Shown here: positions 5,443-6,214 of the stretch, one piece after another | Layout of the letters: every line of letters starts with the position of its first letter | Numbering within the stretch: position 1 is the first letter of the stretch | NCBI GenBank assembly: GCA_028287415.1 | Contig: JAQBPS010000659.1 | Span: 1-6,214 of the forward strand | Origin: Bacillota bacterium | GTDB lineage: Bacteria; Bacillota; Sulfobacillia; Symbiobacteriales; Symbiobacteriaceae | Direction of reading: 5' to 3' | Length of the DNA: 6,214 nucleotides | The notes under the pieces: generated by a model | Seen by the model: only the letters and a program-made list of their open reading frames with translations | Told to the model about the DNA's origin: nothing | The model's database searches: none | Position numbers and translations under genes: made by a program

Positions 5443-5781
5443 GAGTGAGCGCAACTTTGGCACACATGACAGCCCGCCGGCGGGCGGCGAGCTGTCATGG
5501 CCGATTGTCGGGGCCGATAGACTGCAATTGTTGTCTCCTGCGCGCGCCCGATAGGACTATCGGACCTACTACCGATGACGGAGACGGCTCCATCTTTGGT
5601 ACTATGTCAGAAAAGGGGTGCGAACACAGAAAGGCTCCGCACTTCGAAGGAATCAGCGTGTCAAGCGAGAACTATACTTTGGTTTGGCAGCATTCTGGTT
5701 AGCGTATGGTCCCGCCGTCGGCCGTACGCCCTCGAATGGACGTTATGTACTGGAAGCAACCAGTTGAATTGCCATTTTCGA
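5443..5781. other. Gene-free spacer between divergent promoters, with palindromes
   Basis: I see no gene here: the open frame at 5445-5702 lacks a ribosome site and gives no recognisable protein. The stretch holds a hairpin (5466-5473/5491-5498, with an inner CCGCC/GGCGG stem at 5474-5478/5483-5487 and a 3-nt bulge), the palindrome CCGATAG-GA-CTATCGG (5548-5563), a further direct copy of CCGATAG at 5514-5520, and GTTGTCTCCTG at 5530-5540, which recurs at 5818-5828 in the cytochrome b leader. These may be protein-binding sites for the divergent genes, but no regulator can be named. Confidence 0.5.
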
Positions 5782-5810
5782 TTGATAGGCTAATCTTTCG
5801 AGGTTATAAT
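5782..5810 (+). promoter_or_regulatory. Promoter of the cytochrome b gene
   Basis: TTGATA (5782-5787), a 17-base spacer and a perfect TATAAT (5805-5810). The region is distinctly A+T-richer than the flanking genes. Initiation near 5817 gives a leader of about 142 nt before the GTG start. Confidence 0.85.
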
Positions 5811-5816
5811 TAGTGG

Positions 5817-5958
5817 CGTTGTCTCCTGTTGACGGCCATGTTAGTTATTCTCGCCCAGTCGCCCAGGGGGGATCAATTAATCGCAATTGTACAAGAAAAG
5901 GCCAGTAGTCGCATCCGTTCCGGAGCTACGGCTCCCCATCTAAGGGAGGTGCTATTCG
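5817..5958 (+). promoter_or_regulatory. 5' leader of the cytochrome b gene with possible SD-sequestering switch
   Basis: The leader contains a 5-bp hairpin, GGAGC (5922-5926)/GCTCC (5931-5935), closed by a cUACGg tetraloop of the very stable UNCG class. The overlapping CTCCC (5932-5936) can instead pair with GGGAG (5944-5948), the core of the Shine-Dalgarno sequence AAGGGAGGTG (5942-5951). The two pairings exclude each other, so the UACG hairpin would keep the ribosome site free. Confidence 0.4.
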
Positions 5959-6214
5959 GTGGGTCTTTGGGCCAAATTTAAGAACACCCCGCTGTATAAG
6001 TCGATCTACCGCAATGATTATCCCGACACCCCTCGTAACCAGGTCCTCGTCATCCTGAACAGCGTGGTGCTCCACCTGCACCCGGTCAAGCTGCCCCGCA
6101 GCGCGGTGCGTGTCAGCTACACCTGGGGCCTCGGTGGTTTGAGCCTCCTGATGTTCCTGATCCTGACCGTGACCGGCGTCTGGCTTATGTTCTACTACGT
6201 GCCCGCTGTGCCGC
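5959..6214 (+). CDS. Cytochrome b / b6 N-terminal part (QcrB/PetB-like), cut by window end
   Basis: The first 85 codons of a di-haem cytochrome b subunit of a quinol:cytochrome c (or plastocyanin-type) oxidoreductase in the cytoplasmic membrane. The GTG start at 5959 follows the strong site GGGAGGTG (5944-5951) with 7-nt spacing. A soluble N-terminus of about 50 residues includes the conserved HLHPVKLPRSAVR (39-51). It leads into TWGLGGLSLLMFLILTVTG (55-73) and a first membrane helix that ends near the YYVP of residues 79-82. This pattern, H-x-H-P-x-K followed by LGG and TG, is typical of the cytochrome b N-terminus in Firmicutes. The haem-ligand histidines of later helices lie outside the window. 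It is the first gene after its promoter, and no Rieske iron-sulphur gene precedes it as in the usual qcrABC order. Confidence 0.88.
   Translation, partial: MGLWAKFKNTPLYKSIYRNDYPDTPRNQVLVILNSVVLHLHPVKLPRSAVRVSYTWGLGGLSLLMFLILTVTGVWLMFYYVPAVP

Noticed and set aside
5445..5702. Plus-strand open frame of 85 codons in the cupredoxin-cytochrome b spacer
   Set aside because: It has no ribosome site, overlaps the cupredoxin promoter edge and the bulged hairpin, and encodes nothing recognisable.
1..6214. Mobile element, CRISPR array or defence island
   Set aside because: I found no transposase, integrase, terminal inverted repeats with target duplication, spaced direct repeats or known defence domains on either strand.

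Overview
The window looks like chromosomal DNA from a GC-rich, Gram-positive bacterium of the Firmicutes kind, possibly close to Symbiobacterium. This is an inference from gene style, not a database match. The clues are strong AGGAGG-type ribosome binding sites, consensus sigma-A promoters (TTGACA-17-TATACT; TTGATA-17-TATAAT), GTG starts, a dusB-greA neighbourhood typical of Firmicutes, a lipoprotein-type blue copper protein, and a menaquinol-oxidising type of cytochrome b.

Layout. Positions 1-635 hold no convincing gene. They contain many GC-rich inverted repeats, an octamer repeated three times, a short tandem repeat and a 13-bp terminator-like hairpin. A plus-strand membrane fatty acid desaturase follows (636-1754). 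It converges on a minus-strand UPF0173 metallo-beta-lactamase-fold hydrolase (1798-2472), and a 14-bp hairpin serves as a shared bidirectional terminator between them. From 2681 the plus strand carries dusB (tRNA dihydrouridine synthase) and, after a 253-bp gap with its own near-perfect promoter and a long leader, greA (transcript cleavage factor). A Rho-independent terminator follows greA. A single tRNA-Ala(TGC) gene then sits behind its own extended -10 promoter. Two hairpin terminators separate the tRNA from a minus-strand cupredoxin lipoprotein (4887-5261). About 700 bp without a gene follow, holding divergent promoters for the cupredoxin and for a plus-strand cytochrome b (QcrB/PetB-like) whose first 85 codons are in the window.

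Functional themes. dusB, greA and the tRNA gene belong to tRNA modification, transcription fidelity and translation. The cupredoxin and cytochrome b are both respiratory electron-transfer parts and are transcribed divergently from one regulatory region, so a functional link is plausible but unproven. The desaturase (membrane fluidity) and the hydrolase are separate housekeeping or adaptation genes.

I found no mobile element, CRISPR array or defence system, and no clear evidence of a new multi-gene system. The best leads are regulatory: the structured region before the desaturase, the long greA leader, an operator-like repeat inside the cupredoxin promoter, and a possible Shine-Dalgarno switch before the cytochrome b.
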